DNA of 64,000 nt, taken from positions 1 through 64,000 of the forward strand of contig CAJWLP010000002.1 of NCBI GenBank assembly GCA_913043145.1, read 5' to 3'. Source of the stretch: an uncultured Bacteroidota bacterium. GTDB taxonomy: Bacteria > Bacteroidota > Bacteroidia > NS11-12g > UBA9320. Numbering within the stretch: position 1 is the stretch's first letter; every line of letters begins with the position of its first letter. The notes beneath the pieces were generated by a model. That model made no database searches and was not told the origin of the DNA. It saw only the letters and a list, made by a program, of their open reading frames with translations. Positions 18,479 to 27,206 of this stretch are shown here, piece by piece. The translations under genes and the position numbers were made by a program.

Positions 18479-19683
18479 ATTCGCATTGCTTTAGATGGTT
18501 GGATATTTTTGATTTTAATCAGGGTATAAAGGTTAACCAAGATGGTAATCGAAAAAACGATTAAAGCTTGAGTGATGCTTATCCATGGATTAAGTGATGT
18601 TGGTATAATTGCTTCAAACCCGAATTGTTCAACAACTTCTTGCATTTGACCACTTAAGTTGATAGGATAAAAATGGAAATAAGTAATAATTGGAAAGACC
18701 AATAACAAACCTAAAATTACTCCAGCAAGAGCCATTATAAGTGTCTCCAAGATTGCAACACGAGTAATCAATGATTTTCTCATTCCAATAGCAACAAGAA
18801 CCCCAAATTCAAAATTTCGTTCTTCTGCTAACATAAGCACAGTTCCAAATAGACTAAATGTTAGAATACTGTATAATATAATTAAGACAAAAGTTCCTCC
18901 TGCACGATCTACATCGATAAGTTGTTTAAGTTCAGGCAGCATCTGTTGCCAATTCATTATCTCAAATTGGGAACTGTCTAATTTTGCTAGCATGCTTTTT
19001 TCAGCTTTTTGCCAATCATCATTTTTTGGTCCGATAATAGCACTTGTTGCCATGTTAAATATTCCAAAAAAATCCTGGGCACTTCTTAGATTCATGATAA
19101 CAGTTCGCCTATTAAGATCGGGGGTCTTTAAATCTACTATTCCTATCACAGGATAAATTCCAGAGGCAATAGAGCCCTGAAAACCCTGACTCAAAAAAAT
19201 AAGTGAATCTCCAATGGTAACATTCATTATTTTTTGTAATCCTTTGCCAATTAGAAGTCCGTTATTTTTATTGGATAAAAAAGAGCCAGCCGTAAGGCTG
19301 TTTTTGATTTGATTATATTCACTTTCTTTTGTTGAATTTATTCCAAGAATTACAACAGGTTTTGATTCTTTCTCATGTGATGCAAGAGCAAACCCCTCAA
19401 TCCTGTGATTGATGTATACAATGTTAGGGTCAGCTCTTAGTGAATCTAAATCTTCAATGTGAAAACTATTGTCAATTGTTTTTTCTTCCCAGAATCCTTT
19501 GTAATGAATTTGGATATAACCCAAATAGTTGCCAACTATATTTTTTAACATGTTGTCATAGGCACCATGTTGTAAACTTCTCATTGTTACAGAGAATACA
19601 ACAGCAAAAATTATGGAAGAGATTGTGATTATACTCCTACGTTTATTTCTGAAAATATTTCTCCAAGCAAGTTTGAGTATCAT
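18475..19683 (-). CDS. FtsX/MacB-type ABC transporter permease (first of pair)
   Basis: A 402-residue permease with the order helix (about 15-40), periplasmic domain and three C-terminal helices (265-290, 310-340, 370-395), ending IKNIQPSKAMRI. The start LKLAWRNIFRNKRRSIIT is characteristic of LolC/E-like permeases of Bacteroidota. It is the first gene of the three-gene operon and overlaps the next by four bases. Its start lies 51 bases from the stop of the HEAT-cyclophilin gene upstream on the same strand, so it could also be read from that promoter; a near-match -7 element (AATATTTG, first base wrong) lies just before the ATG. Confidence 0.88.
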   Translation of the reverse strand: MILKLAWRNIFRNKRRSIITISSIIFAVVFSVTMRSLQHGAYDNMLKNIVGNYLGYIQIHYKGFWEEKTIDNSFHIEDLDSLRADPNIVYINHRIEGFALASHEKESKPVVILGINSTKESEYNQIKNSLTAGSFLSNKNNGLLIGKGLQKIMNVTIGDSLIFLSQGFQGSIASGIYPVIGIVDLKTPDLNRRTVIMNLRSAQDFFGIFNMATSAIIGPKNDDWQKAEKSMLAKLDSSQFEIMNWQQMLPELKQLIDVDRAGGTFVLIILYSILTFSLFGTVLMLAEERNFEFGVLVAIGMRKSLITRVAILETLIMALAGVILGLLLVFPIITYFHFYPINLSGQMQEVVEQFGFEAIIPTSLNPWISITQALIVFSITILVNLYTLIKIKNIQPSKAMRI

Positions 19684-19734
19684 TCAACTCTATAACAAAT
19701 ATTTGATGTATTAGATTTGATTATTCATATTTAC

Positions 19735-21333
19735 TTACTGAATGTCACGAATGGAGGTGATAACATCACCGATACGAATCTGCTGAACGACATTCATGCC
19801 ATTAGTTACCCGCCCAAAAGCAGTATATCTTCCATCAAGATAGGGGGTAGGGCAATGTGTTATAAAAAATTGAACCCCTTCTGTGTCCTTACCTGCAGAT
19901 GCAATACCGATTGTTCCAGTTTCAAAACCTGTGTAATGACTGAACTCACTTCGCTGAGTCCAATTTAGACTGCCCCAGCCATCACCTCTAGAACACCCCC
20001 CTTGTATAACAAATTGGGGCACGACGCGATGAAAATATTTATTATCATAATAGCCATCATTCATTAATTTCATAAAATTAGATACTGTTCCGGGTGCATT
20101 ATCTACAAACAATTCAATGGTGATATTCCCTTTGTTTGTTTCAATCATAATTTGTTGATCCGATGGAATTGTTTTTACAAATTCCCAATCAATGGAATGA
20201 TTATATTCAGTTTTGAATGGTTCTATTTTTTCTCCACTGAGTTTTGCAATGGCATTATTTAAGTCAATGAATGTCTCAACTTGTCTTGGAAGTTCTAATT
20301 TTTGAATGGCCTCTTGACTTAATTTTAAAAGCTGGGTTTGTTTATTCAAAGTTAATTCTTCATCATTTACATCAAATATTTGATATGAGGCAAGACTTTG
20401 GAGTGCCATATTAGAATCCTTAAGTACTTGTATAATCAAGTCCCATTTATCAGAGGGGTATAATTCACAAAACTTCAAAAATGCTTCATTTTTTATCGAA
20501 AAATGAATGGTGTCATTTGAAAGTTGAAGGATTAGAAATTGTCTAACATTTCCATCGTTGAGATGCTTTATCATTTCTGATTTGGCGTAAGCATCTTTGG
20601 TTTGATATACAGAAAGCCATTTTGAATTGAATTGTTGTTTTGCGGGTTTATTGTTAATGGATATGAATTGTCTCTTGATCGCAGGATATGGAGTTAAGCC
20701 AATCAATGAGTCTAGCGAAATTTCATATTGATTTGATGCCACTAATCGACAAGCATATGCCCCAGCAATATTGGCAATTGATTCGTAAGGATCACTAAGT
20801 AGTTGAAAGACACGTTCATTAATTAGTTTTGAATAATATCCTTTTTGACTTAATCTTAAAATTCCATAGGCCCAACCTAAACGAATAGAACTGTCTTTGT
20901 AGGATGTATTCTCGAAAATTGCAAGTGTTGAAGAGTCACCACATTTACCTATTGCCTCTATGATGTACCTTCTGTTATCATTGAATAATTCACCATCAAA
21001 TGCTGATCTCAATATAGGAAGAGCTGATGGATGACCAATTTGTCCCAATGCAAAAGCTGCGGCTCTTCTTGGCATGGGATCTTGGTCTATTTGTAGCATT
21101 TGATTGAGGTATGGAATAGCTAATGTGTCTTGAATGCTTGCAAATGCCATTGCTGACGCCACACGGTGCTCTTCTTTTTTAGCTTTTAAAAAGGGGAGCA
21201 ATTCAAGAGTATTTCTTCTATCCTGTAATTCATAGATTTTAATCAATCCATCATCTGAAAATTTATTTTTTGTCGTTTTGTCTTTTCGGGAGCATCCTAC
21301 AATAAATAATATAATCAAAAAATAGTACTTCAT
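19735..21333 (-). CDS. Lipoprotein with HEAT repeats fused to a cyclophilin-type peptidyl-prolyl isomerase
   Basis: About 532 residues. A lipoprotein signal (YYFLIILFIVGC, lipobox FIVGC) places it in the periplasm or on the outer membrane. Residues about 30-340 are HEAT/PBS-lyase-like repeats, for example RRAAAFALGQIGHPSALPIL. Residues about 390-532 form a cyclophilin domain: IMIETNKGNITIELF, FHRVVPQFVIQGG with the catalytic Arg, GVQFFITH and TPYLDGRYTAFGRV. The Trp that binds cyclosporin in human CypA is replaced by Tyr in TPY. The start is ATG 21333; a TTG at 21342 is in frame but falls inside the TAAATTTG promoter. The repeats may present substrates to the isomerase; that is inference. Confidence 0.9.
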   Translation of the reverse strand: MKYYFLIILFIVGCSRKDKTTKNKFSDDGLIKIYELQDRRNTLELLPFLKAKKEEHRVASAMAFASIQDTLAIPYLNQMLQIDQDPMPRRAAAFALGQIGHPSALPILRSAFDGELFNDNRRYIIEAIGKCGDSSTLAIFENTSYKDSSIRLGWAYGILRLSQKGYYSKLINERVFQLLSDPYESIANIAGAYACRLVASNQYEISLDSLIGLTPYPAIKRQFISINNKPAKQQFNSKWLSVYQTKDAYAKSEMIKHLNDGNVRQFLILQLSNDTIHFSIKNEAFLKFCELYPSDKWDLIIQVLKDSNMALQSLASYQIFDVNDEELTLNKQTQLLKLSQEAIQKLELPRQVETFIDLNNAIAKLSGEKIEPFKTEYNHSIDWEFVKTIPSDQQIMIETNKGNITIELFVDNAPGTVSNFMKLMNDGYYDNKYFHRVVPQFVIQGGCSRGDGWGSLNWTQRSEFSHYTGFETGTIGIASAGKDTEGVQFFITHCPTPYLDGRYTAFGRVTNGMNVVQQIRIGDVITSIRDIQ

Positions 21334-21339
21334 GTAGTA

Positions 21340-21347
21340 CAAATTTA
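21340..21347 (-). promoter_or_regulatory. Bacteroidota -7 element (TAAATTTG) for the HEAT-cyclophilin gene
   Basis: Perfect TAnnTTTG on the minus strand, six bases before ATG 21333. The transcript would start within a few bases of the start codon, so the mRNA is predicted to be almost leaderless. Confidence 0.5.
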
Positions 21348-21420
21348 AATATTAGAAGGATTATAATACTTCTCTATAACTGAAACAATTTTCATATTGT
21401 TTAACATTGTATTTACTTTT

Positions 21421-21428
21421 TATCTTTG
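21421..21428 (+). promoter_or_regulatory. Bacteroidota promoter (TTG-N21-TATCTTTG) for thioredoxin
   Basis: TATCTTTG matches TAnnTTTG, with a TTG 21 bases upstream (21397-21399) at the usual -33 position. It ends four bases before ATG 21433, so the predicted transcript starts at or next to the start codon. Confidence 0.6.
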
Positions 21429-21432
21429 CATT

Positions 21433-21750
21433 ATGTCAGTTTTAGAATGTGTCGATCAAGATTTTAATGATACCCTTTCATCTAATGATAAAGTTGTTGT
21501 GAAGTATTTTGCAAATTGGTGTGGAAGTTGCAAGTTGTTTTCTCCCAAATACAAACGTCTGTCAAATGATGAACGGTTTTCTGGGGTTACATTTTTAGAT
21601 GTAAATGCTGAGGATAATCCAGTCGCTCGAAGATTAGGAGGGGTTGATAATCTTCCTTTTTTTGCGGTGTTTAAAAATGGTAAACTTGTTGAAGGAGTAG
21701 CTACTAGCAAAGAGGATAAATTAGTTGAAATGTTAAATTTGATAGCATGA
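21433..21750 (+). CDS. Thioredoxin-family protein
   Basis: A 105-residue thioredoxin fold with active site ANWCGSCKLFSPKYKRL and the cis-Pro region GGVDNLPFFAVFKNG. The centre is CGSC instead of the classic CGPC, as in many Bacteroidota thioredoxin-like proteins. It is cytoplasmic and should reduce disulphides; the peroxiredoxin gene nearby is a possible partner. The frame is open from TTG 21397, but that codon is part of the -33 promoter element, so ATG 21433 is the start. It overlaps the following small gene by four bases (ATGA). Confidence 0.9.
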   Translation: MSVLECVDQDFNDTLSSNDKVVVKYFANWCGSCKLFSPKYKRLSNDERFSGVTFLDVNAEDNPVARRLGGVDNLPFFAVFKNGKLVEGVATSKEDKLVEMLNLIA

Positions 21751-21989
21751 AAATTGGGGTTATTAAAAAGTTGGCTGAGAGTTTATCAATGGATGAATTG
21801 CGAGCAGCCGAAGAAGCACTTTACAATGATTTGACACTGCCAACTATGATTGAAGGTGATGATGAAGGAGAAAAATTAACCCATGTACTTGCTGCAATAT
21901 TTATTCAGGAATATATTGCTGAAAATGATTCAGATCTCAAAACTGCTCTAAGGGAGTATGCAATAAAAGTTAGAAAAAGTATTTCTTAA
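21747..21989 (+). CDS. DUF6952-family small protein
   Basis: An 80-residue acidic, helical protein of unknown function. It resembles the small Bacteroidota family (DUF6952) that follows a thioredoxin gene, with the stretch EGDDEGEKLTHVLAAIFI near the middle and a C-terminal LREYAIKVRKSIS. No cysteines, membrane segments or known catalytic motifs are present. Its ATG overlaps the thioredoxin stop, so the two are translated together; a role in thiol redox control is a guess from position only. A strong bidirectional terminator follows. Confidence 0.7.
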   Translation: MKIGVIKKLAESLSMDELRAAEEALYNDLTLPTMIEGDDEGEKLTHVLAAIFIQEYIAENDSDLKTALREYAIKVRKSIS

Positions 21990-22005
21990 TTTATATTAAC
22001 AAATG

Positions 22006-22035
22006 AAAAAAGGCGGTCATTGACCGCCTTTTTTT
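22006..22035. terminator. Bidirectional intrinsic terminator between the DUF6952 gene and the peroxiredoxin gene
   Basis: GGCGGTC, loop ATT, GACCGCC, flanked by A-runs on the left and T-runs on the right. It serves the plus-strand thioredoxin operon and the minus-strand peroxiredoxin gene, which converge here. Confidence 0.9.
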
Positions 22036-22049
22036 GATATTTAAAAAAC

Positions 22050-22682
22050 TTAGTTGTTTGCTAAATAATTTGCAACACTGTCAAAGCTTTCGGACAATGC
22101 TTCTTTTCCTTTTTCCCAGTTTGCTGGACATACTTCTCCGTGTGTTTCGTGATGAACAAGAGTATCCAACACTCTTATTGCTTCATCAACATTTCTTCCA
22201 AGTGGTAAATCATTTACAAGTTGATGTCTAACAATGCCGTTTTTATCTATTAGAAAAAGCCCTCTGTACGCGATCATTGGACCATTAGCTGTTAATTCAT
22301 TATTTTCATTATAATCATAATCACCAAATAGAATGCCATAGTTGGTCGTAATAGTTTTTGTTGTATCAGCAATAAGAGGATAATTTACTCCTTCTATACC
22401 ACCATTTTCTTTTGCAACTTGCAGCCATCCCCAATGACTTTCAACAGTATCAGTTGAACATGCAACTACCTTGCAACCCCGGTCTTCAAACTCAGTTAAT
22501 TTTGCTTGAAAAGCGTGTAATTCAGTTGGACATACAAATGTGAAATCCTTTGGGTAAAAGAAAAGAATTACATAATTTTTACCTTCATATTGATCTAGTG
22601 AGAAATTTTCTACAATTTCTTCTCCGTTAATAACTGCTCCGGCACTAAAATGGGGAGCTTTTCTTCCTACAAGTACTGACAT
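22050..22682 (-). CDS. Typical 2-Cys peroxiredoxin (AhpC/Prx1 type)
   Basis: A 210-residue peroxidase that reduces hydrogen peroxide and organic peroxides. The peroxidatic Cys lies in FYPKDFTFVCPTELHAF and the resolving Cys in HGEVCPANW, both in the expected places for a typical 2-Cys enzyme; the C-terminal tail after the second Cys is full length. It is cytoplasmic. The gene has its own TATCTTTG promoter and ends at the shared terminator, so it is a single transcription unit. The neighbouring thioredoxin on the other strand could supply electrons; no ahpF is visible here. Confidence 0.95.
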   Translation of the reverse strand: MSVLVGRKAPHFSAGAVINGEEIVENFSLDQYEGKNYVILFFYPKDFTFVCPTELHAFQAKLTEFEDRGCKVVACSTDTVESHWGWLQVAKENGGIEGVNYPLIADTTKTITTNYGILFGDYDYNENNELTANGPMIAYRGLFLIDKNGIVRHQLVNDLPLGRNVDEAIRVLDTLVHHETHGEVCPANWEKGKEALSESFDSVANYLANN

Positions 22683-22708
22683 AATTTTAATTTTTAATAA
22701 TTATGCTG

Positions 22709-22716
22709 CAAAGATA
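22709..22716 (-). promoter_or_regulatory. Bacteroidota -7 element (TATCTTTG) for the peroxiredoxin gene
   Basis: Perfect TAnnTTTG on the minus strand, predicting a leader of about 22 bases before ATG 22682. No clear TTG is seen at -33. Confidence 0.5.
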
Positions 22717-22787
22717 AGATTAGATTTTCAGATGTTTATCTAGATTTTGAATATCATCATAGATATTTCTAATCAAACGACAAAGAA

Positions 22788-23294
22788 TTATAATCCAGCG
22801 TAATGGTTCCTGTATTCTTGGGCTTTTTTAACATACACTTCCGCATTTTGTTTGATGTTTTCTTCCTCCTTTTTTGTTATAGTTCGAACGACTTTTGCAG
22901 GAGACCCTAGAACAAGAGACCTAGGAGGTATTACAGTTCCAGATGTGACAAGAGCATTGGCTCCAATAATTGAGAATTCACCAATCTTAGCGTCATTAAG
23001 AATTGTTGCATTCATTCCAATTAAAACATGGTTAGCTAATTGAGCACCATGCACAATGGCACCGTGTCCTATAATACATGTTTCCCCAATGATAGTTGGT
23101 TGCCCAGGATCACAGTGGATTACAGCATTATCTTGAATATTGGTTTGTGCACCAATTGATATCTGATCGCTATCTCCACGAAGTACAGCTCCAAACCAAA
23201 CACTTGCATTGTCTTTCAGCGAAACATCCCCTATGACTGTGGCTGAAGGAGCTATGAAAACATCTTTACCTAGGATAACTTGATTTAATTTCAT
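22788..23294 (-). CDS. Gamma-carbonic-anhydrase-like hexapeptide-repeat protein
   Basis: A 168-residue left-handed beta-helix protein of the YrdA/gamma-carbonic anhydrase family. Repeats such as VFIAPSATVIGDVSLKDNAS run through most of the length. The three metal-binding histidines are present (VIHCD and IGHGAIVHGAQ), with VLRGD and NIQDNAVIH nearby, so a metal site can form; many homologues have weak or no anhydrase activity. The ATG overlaps the stop of the methyltransferase gene by four bases. Confidence 0.9.
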   Translation of the reverse strand: MKLNQVILGKDVFIAPSATVIGDVSLKDNASVWFGAVLRGDSDQISIGAQTNIQDNAVIHCDPGQPTIIGETCIIGHGAIVHGAQLANHVLIGMNATILNDAKIGEFSIIGANALVTSGTVIPPRSLVLGSPAKVVRTITKKEEENIKQNAEVYVKKAQEYRNHYAGL

Positions 23295-24010
23295 TCGATA
23301 CGAATAGCTGTTTGATAAAAATTATTGGCTTCACCTAGCACTCGATAATTGATATAGTAGGAGTCTACCCATACTTTAAATGCTTTGAACTCATCTAATG
23401 GCACATTAAATTCGTCGAATATCAGTATGTCTCCAGGTTTGAGATAAGGCGATAATGATGTGAGCACAAATAATGTAGAAGAAAACAGGTCAGCATCTAG
23501 ATGAATTACCTTTCTTTTATGTCCTGTGTAATTTTCTAAAAATTTAGGCAAGGTAACTTGGAATAGTCCCTGATGAAATTGATGTCTGTTGTCATCTATC
23601 TTCGGTTGTTGGTTATTACTTGACATGTCACCCTTTTTGAAATGTCCCCAATCCTCTGGTAATCCAGTGAAGGTGTCAAAGCCATTAAATTGGGCTTTTA
23701 TATTGTGAATATGGGCTATCCACCACTTAAATGAAGTCCCCTTGGCTACTCCAAATTCAAGGTAATCTATTTCATCGTCTAATGATTGGGTTTCAATCAA
23801 ATAGCTATACAGACCCTCTCTTAATTTAGAATTGAATCCATTATAAGGAAAGGAGGTATATCCTACATTCCTATTTTTTCTAATCCACTTTGATAATAAG
23901 CTTATATATCCTAGTTTAATTAAGAGTTTTGCAGGAATAAACCGATGAATTCCAATACGCAGAAAACTTCTTTTGAGATAACGAATAAATACTAGCTTGC
24001 TTTTCATCAT
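23291..24010 (-). CDS. TylF/MycF-like SAM-dependent methyltransferase
   Basis: A 239-residue class I methyltransferase of the macrocin O-methyltransferase (TylF) type. Visible pieces are YLEFGVAKGTSFKWW (SAM-binding loop), FNGFDTFTGLPEDW, the aspartate-rich KVIHLDADLFSSTLFVL and ILIFDEFNVP; in TylF/MycF such acidic residues bind the catalytic metal ion. The substrate is probably a sugar or other hydroxyl, but cannot be named. The first 45 residues are basic. Start is ATG 24010 or the next codon. It lies between an LPS-type acyltransferase (31 bases upstream) and the hexapeptide protein, so an envelope role is possible. Confidence 0.78.
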   Translation of the reverse strand: MMKSKLVFIRYLKRSFLRIGIHRFIPAKLLIKLGYISLLSKWIRKNRNVGYTSFPYNGFNSKLREGLYSYLIETQSLDDEIDYLEFGVAKGTSFKWWIAHIHNIKAQFNGFDTFTGLPEDWGHFKKGDMSSNNQQPKIDDNRHQFHQGLFQVTLPKFLENYTGHKRKVIHLDADLFSSTLFVLTSLSPYLKPGDILIFDEFNVPLDEFKAFKVWVDSYYINYRVLGEANNFYQTAIRIE

Positions 24011-24041
24011 GAGTTTAGGTTGAATTGCGAATTTACTTAAA

Positions 24042-24905
24042 TTAATTCTCCCTTTTTCGCTTCCAACGTTTATGAGTCCATAACCAAAATTCGGGTTGTG
24101 TATTAATCTGCTTTTCTAAGGCAGATGTATGCAATTCTGTAATTTCTCCATCTTTTGTATTTTGTGGTGTGTCTGTTAATACGGATAATTCAGCAGTATA
24201 AATTCCTCTTTCCTTCTTGATAATTGAGCAGAAGATCACAGGTAAATTATACTTCTTTGCGAAGCGTTCTGTCCCAAGGGCTACTGCTGTATCTTGATTC
24301 AGAAAATTAGTCCAATGAACATTTTTGCTGTAAGTAGGACTTTGGTCTGCACCAAATATAGTCATTCGTGGTGTTTTGTTTTTTTCATTATAATACCTAG
24401 ATACTTCCTTGGTATTGATCATCCTTAACCCAAATTTACTTCGTGAATATTTCATTTTTTTATCAAAAAATGGATCACTCAACTTGGTGTAAATACCCAC
24501 GCAATCGTGGGGCACTATTTGGTTTATTCCCACAGCTAAGATTTCCCAATTGTTATAATGTCCACCTACTAAAATTAAATCTTTCCCCTGATCGAAATAG
24601 GTTTGAAGAATTTGTGGATTTTTTAAATGAAATCGTCGATTAATTTGTTTTTGAGAAATACTAAATAACTTTATGCTTTCAATAATTATATCACTTAAAT
24701 GATTGTAAAATTTTCTAGCTATAAATTTTATCTCTTTCTTATTTTTTTTTGGAAATGAATTTTTGAGATTATTAATCACCACCTTTTTACGATATGGAAT
24801 GATGTAAAAAAATAGAAAGGAAACTGCATTGGAAATACCATATACTATGAAATAAGGTAGTAATGATAGAGGTTTTACAATAAGATAAAAAAGAATTCTA
24901 CTCAC
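24042..24905 (-). CDS. Lipid A biosynthesis lauroyl/myristoyl acyltransferase-like protein (LpxL/HtrB family)
   Basis: A 287-residue inner-membrane acyltransferase. It has a membrane helix at about residues 8-35, the acyltransferase box GGHYNNWEILAVG (HX4E type, catalytic His), and IFGADQSPT and GTERFAKKYNLPVIFC further on. It should add a secondary acyl chain to lipid A using acyl-ACP. The start is a GTG at 24905, with a one-mismatch promoter element TATTTTCG about five bases upstream, again predicting almost no leader. It is the first gene of a probable operon with the methyltransferase and the carbonic-anhydrase-like protein. Confidence 0.88.
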   Translation of the reverse strand: MSRILFYLIVKPLSLLPYFIVYGISNAVSFLFFYIIPYRKKVVINNLKNSFPKKNKKEIKFIARKFYNHLSDIIIESIKLFSISQKQINRRFHLKNPQILQTYFDQGKDLILVGGHYNNWEILAVGINQIVPHDCVGIYTKLSDPFFDKKMKYSRSKFGLRMINTKEVSRYYNEKNKTPRMTIFGADQSPTYSKNVHWTNFLNQDTAVALGTERFAKKYNLPVIFCSIIKKERGIYTAELSVLTDTPQNTKDGEITELHTSALEKQINTQPEFWLWTHKRWKRKREN

Positions 24906-24959
24906 ACTACGAAAATAAATAATTATTGATGTGGGTCTATCTTTTTAGGTTAGCTGATA

Positions 24960-26768
24960 TTATGTAAGGGCTGCATTTCTTGCACGTTTTCGTTCGTGTT
25001 CTTTGAGGTGGATTTTTCGAAGTCGTATGTTATCAGGGGTTACTTCTACATATTCATCTGCTTGAATATATTCCAATGCTTCTTCAAGTGTGAATATCTG
25101 TGGTGGAATTAATTTGATTTTTTCATCTGCTCCACTAGATCTTACATTACTCTGTTTTTTTGCCTTAGTAAGATTTACAACAACATCGCCTGGTCTGGAG
25201 TGTTCTCCTACTACTTGGCCCTCATATATTTCTTGATTTGGTGTTACAAAAAATTTACCACGATCTTGGAGGTTATTTAATGAGTATGGGATGGCATTTC
25301 CGTTTTCCATACTAATTAATGAACCATTAATTCGTTGAGGTATTTCTCCCTTATGCTCTTGAAATTCTTTAAACCTGTGTGATATGATTGCTTCGCCTTG
25401 AGTGGTTGTGAGTAAGGTATTACGAAGTCCTATTATACCTCGGGAGGGTATCTCAAATTCCAAATGCATGACATCACCCTTTGGTTCCATGGTTAACATG
25501 TTTCCTTTTCGAAGAGATACAAATTCAATTACTTTTCCACTATGATGCTCTGGTACGTCTATGGTGAGTTCTTCAATAGGTTCACATTTCACACCATCAA
25601 CTTCTTTGATAATAACACGAGGTTGTCCAATTTGTAATTCATACCCTTCTCTTCTCATGGTTTCAATAAGGACAGCCAAGTGAAGAACACCCCTTCCATA
25701 TACTAAAAAGGAATCTGCACTTGAAGTCTCTTTCAATTTCATAGCTAAATTTCGTTCGAGTTCCTGCTCAAGTCTATCTTTAATATGTCTACTGGTAACA
25801 TATTTTCCTTCTTTTCCAAAAAACGGGGAATCGTTGATTGTAAAAAGCATACTAATGGTAGGTTCATCTATGGTAATTGATGGTAGGGCTTGTGGCTCGT
25901 CTATATCAGAAATAGTATCTCCAATTTCAAATCCCTCTAGTCCAGAAATTGCACAGATATCTCCAGCATTTACAACATCAACTTTTATTTTAGCTAGTCC
26001 ATCATACAAAAAGAGTTCTTTTACCTTACCTTTAGCAACGGTGCCATCTCGTTTTACGAGAGCAACTTGTTGATTCACTGAAATTTGACCTCGTTTGAGT
26101 TTACCTATTGCGATTCTACCAGTATACTTACTAAAGTCAAGAGACGTAATCATCATTTGTATATTTCCTTCTTCTTGAATAGGTGGTGGCACATGTTCCA
26201 ATATAGCGTCCAACGCAGCAAACATGTTATCTGTTGGCTTTTGCCAGTCCAAACTCATCCATCCGTTCTTTGCACTACCATAAACAGTTACAAAATCAAG
26301 CTGCTCCTCACTAGCATCAAGGGCAAACATCAAGTCAAATACTTTTTCATGCACCTCATCAGGTGTACAATTTTCTTTATCAACTTTATTAATTACCACA
26401 ACTGGTTTAAGCCCAGCTTCTAGTGCTTTCTGAAGAACAAATCGAGTTTGAGGCATGGGGCCTTCAAATGCATCGACTAGAAGAAGAACCCCATCTGCCA
26501 TATTCATGACACGTTCTACTTCACCGCCAAAATCACTGTGACCTGGAGTATCTATAATGTTTATCTTAGTGTCTTTGTACTTGACAGATACATTTTTAGA
26601 TAAAATAGTTATTCCACGTTCTTTTTCTAAATCATTATTGTCCATTACCAGCTCTCCTGGTTTTTCGTGATCCTTAAAAAATTTACAGGATTCTAAGATT
26701 CTGTCGACTAATGTTGTTTTACCGTGGTCAACGTGAGCAATGATTGCTACGTTTCTAATGTTTTGCAT
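24960..26768 (-). CDS. typA: Ribosome-associated GTPase TypA/BipA
   Basis: A translational GTPase of 602 residues with AHVDHGKTTLVDRIL (G1), DTPGHSDFGGEVERV (G3) and VINKVDKENC (G4), followed by EF-G-like domains and the BipA-specific C-terminal domain (NLTKAKKQSNVRSSGADEK). It binds ribosomes and helps large-subunit assembly, mainly in the cold or under stress. The frame is open from 26795, but that position is inside the TACCTTTG promoter element. ATG 26768 (MQNIRNVAIIAHVDHG) matches the family start and is the real one. Length is usual. Confidence 0.97.
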   Translation of the reverse strand: MQNIRNVAIIAHVDHGKTTLVDRILESCKFFKDHEKPGELVMDNNDLEKERGITILSKNVSVKYKDTKINIIDTPGHSDFGGEVERVMNMADGVLLLVDAFEGPMPQTRFVLQKALEAGLKPVVVINKVDKENCTPDEVHEKVFDLMFALDASEEQLDFVTVYGSAKNGWMSLDWQKPTDNMFAALDAILEHVPPPIQEEGNIQMMITSLDFSKYTGRIAIGKLKRGQISVNQQVALVKRDGTVAKGKVKELFLYDGLAKIKVDVVNAGDICAISGLEGFEIGDTISDIDEPQALPSITIDEPTISMLFTINDSPFFGKEGKYVTSRHIKDRLEQELERNLAMKLKETSSADSFLVYGRGVLHLAVLIETMRREGYELQIGQPRVIIKEVDGVKCEPIEELTIDVPEHHSGKVIEFVSLRKGNMLTMEPKGDVMHLEFEIPSRGIIGLRNTLLTTTQGEAIISHRFKEFQEHKGEIPQRINGSLISMENGNAIPYSLNNLQDRGKFFVTPNQEIYEGQVVGEHSRPGDVVVNLTKAKKQSNVRSSGADEKIKLIPPQIFTLEEALEYIQADEYVEVTPDNIRLRKIHLKEHERKRARNAALT

Positions 26769-26792
26769 AACGCTTTTTCGAAAAATATGGTG

Positions 26793-26800
26793 CAAAGGTA
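26793..26800 (-). promoter_or_regulatory. Bacteroidota -7 element (TACCTTTG) for typA
   Basis: Perfect TAnnTTTG on the minus strand. The transcript would begin near 26788, about 20 bases before ATG 26768. It shows that the upstream in-frame codon at 26795 is not used. Confidence 0.55.
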
Positions 26801-27206
26801 GTTCTTATTACCATAGATTCTATTACTTGAAATAGATATACCTTAGTCGTTGTCCTTTATAATGGGTAATTGGCTATCTGTCTAATTAAGAGTTATTTAA
26901 TTATGACTAAAATCATATCTAAAGTTGTCCTAAATCATGAAATTAAAGAAGAAATAGATGAAAAATTAATTGGATTTTTCCATACAATTCAAATCAAGTA
27001 GGGGGGTGTGATCTTATATATTTTGATTGTCCTTGAGATATTGATATAATAGCTGAATGCGTTTTGAGAAGTAGGAAAGATAATAATGTCTAAAACACTA
27101 TTATCTGTAACTTTAGGATGTTACGCCATTTTGAAGACTTGGACGTAAACCGTATTTAGCTTCACTCTCTTAGCAGAAGAACAACACTAGAGTTTTAAAA
27201 AATACC
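26801..27206. other. Intergenic region of about 400 bases between typA and dnaA with no supported gene
   Basis: The longest non-coding stretch in the window. It has no tRNA, no recognisable structured RNA, no DnaA-box cluster and no strong terminator. Two tiny plus-strand frames exist, ATG 26903 (32 codons) and ATG 27086 (20 codons), separated by a G6 run and stops; neither has a recognisable match. The first has a plausible amphipathic composition (KEEIDEKLIGFF), so a decayed gene is possible. I can say no more from sequence. Confidence 0.5.

Noticed and set aside
26903-27001. A 32-codon plus-strand frame between typA and dnaA
   Set aside because: No match to any family I know, no clear promoter, and too short to support alone. 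It is mentioned only in the intergenic entry.
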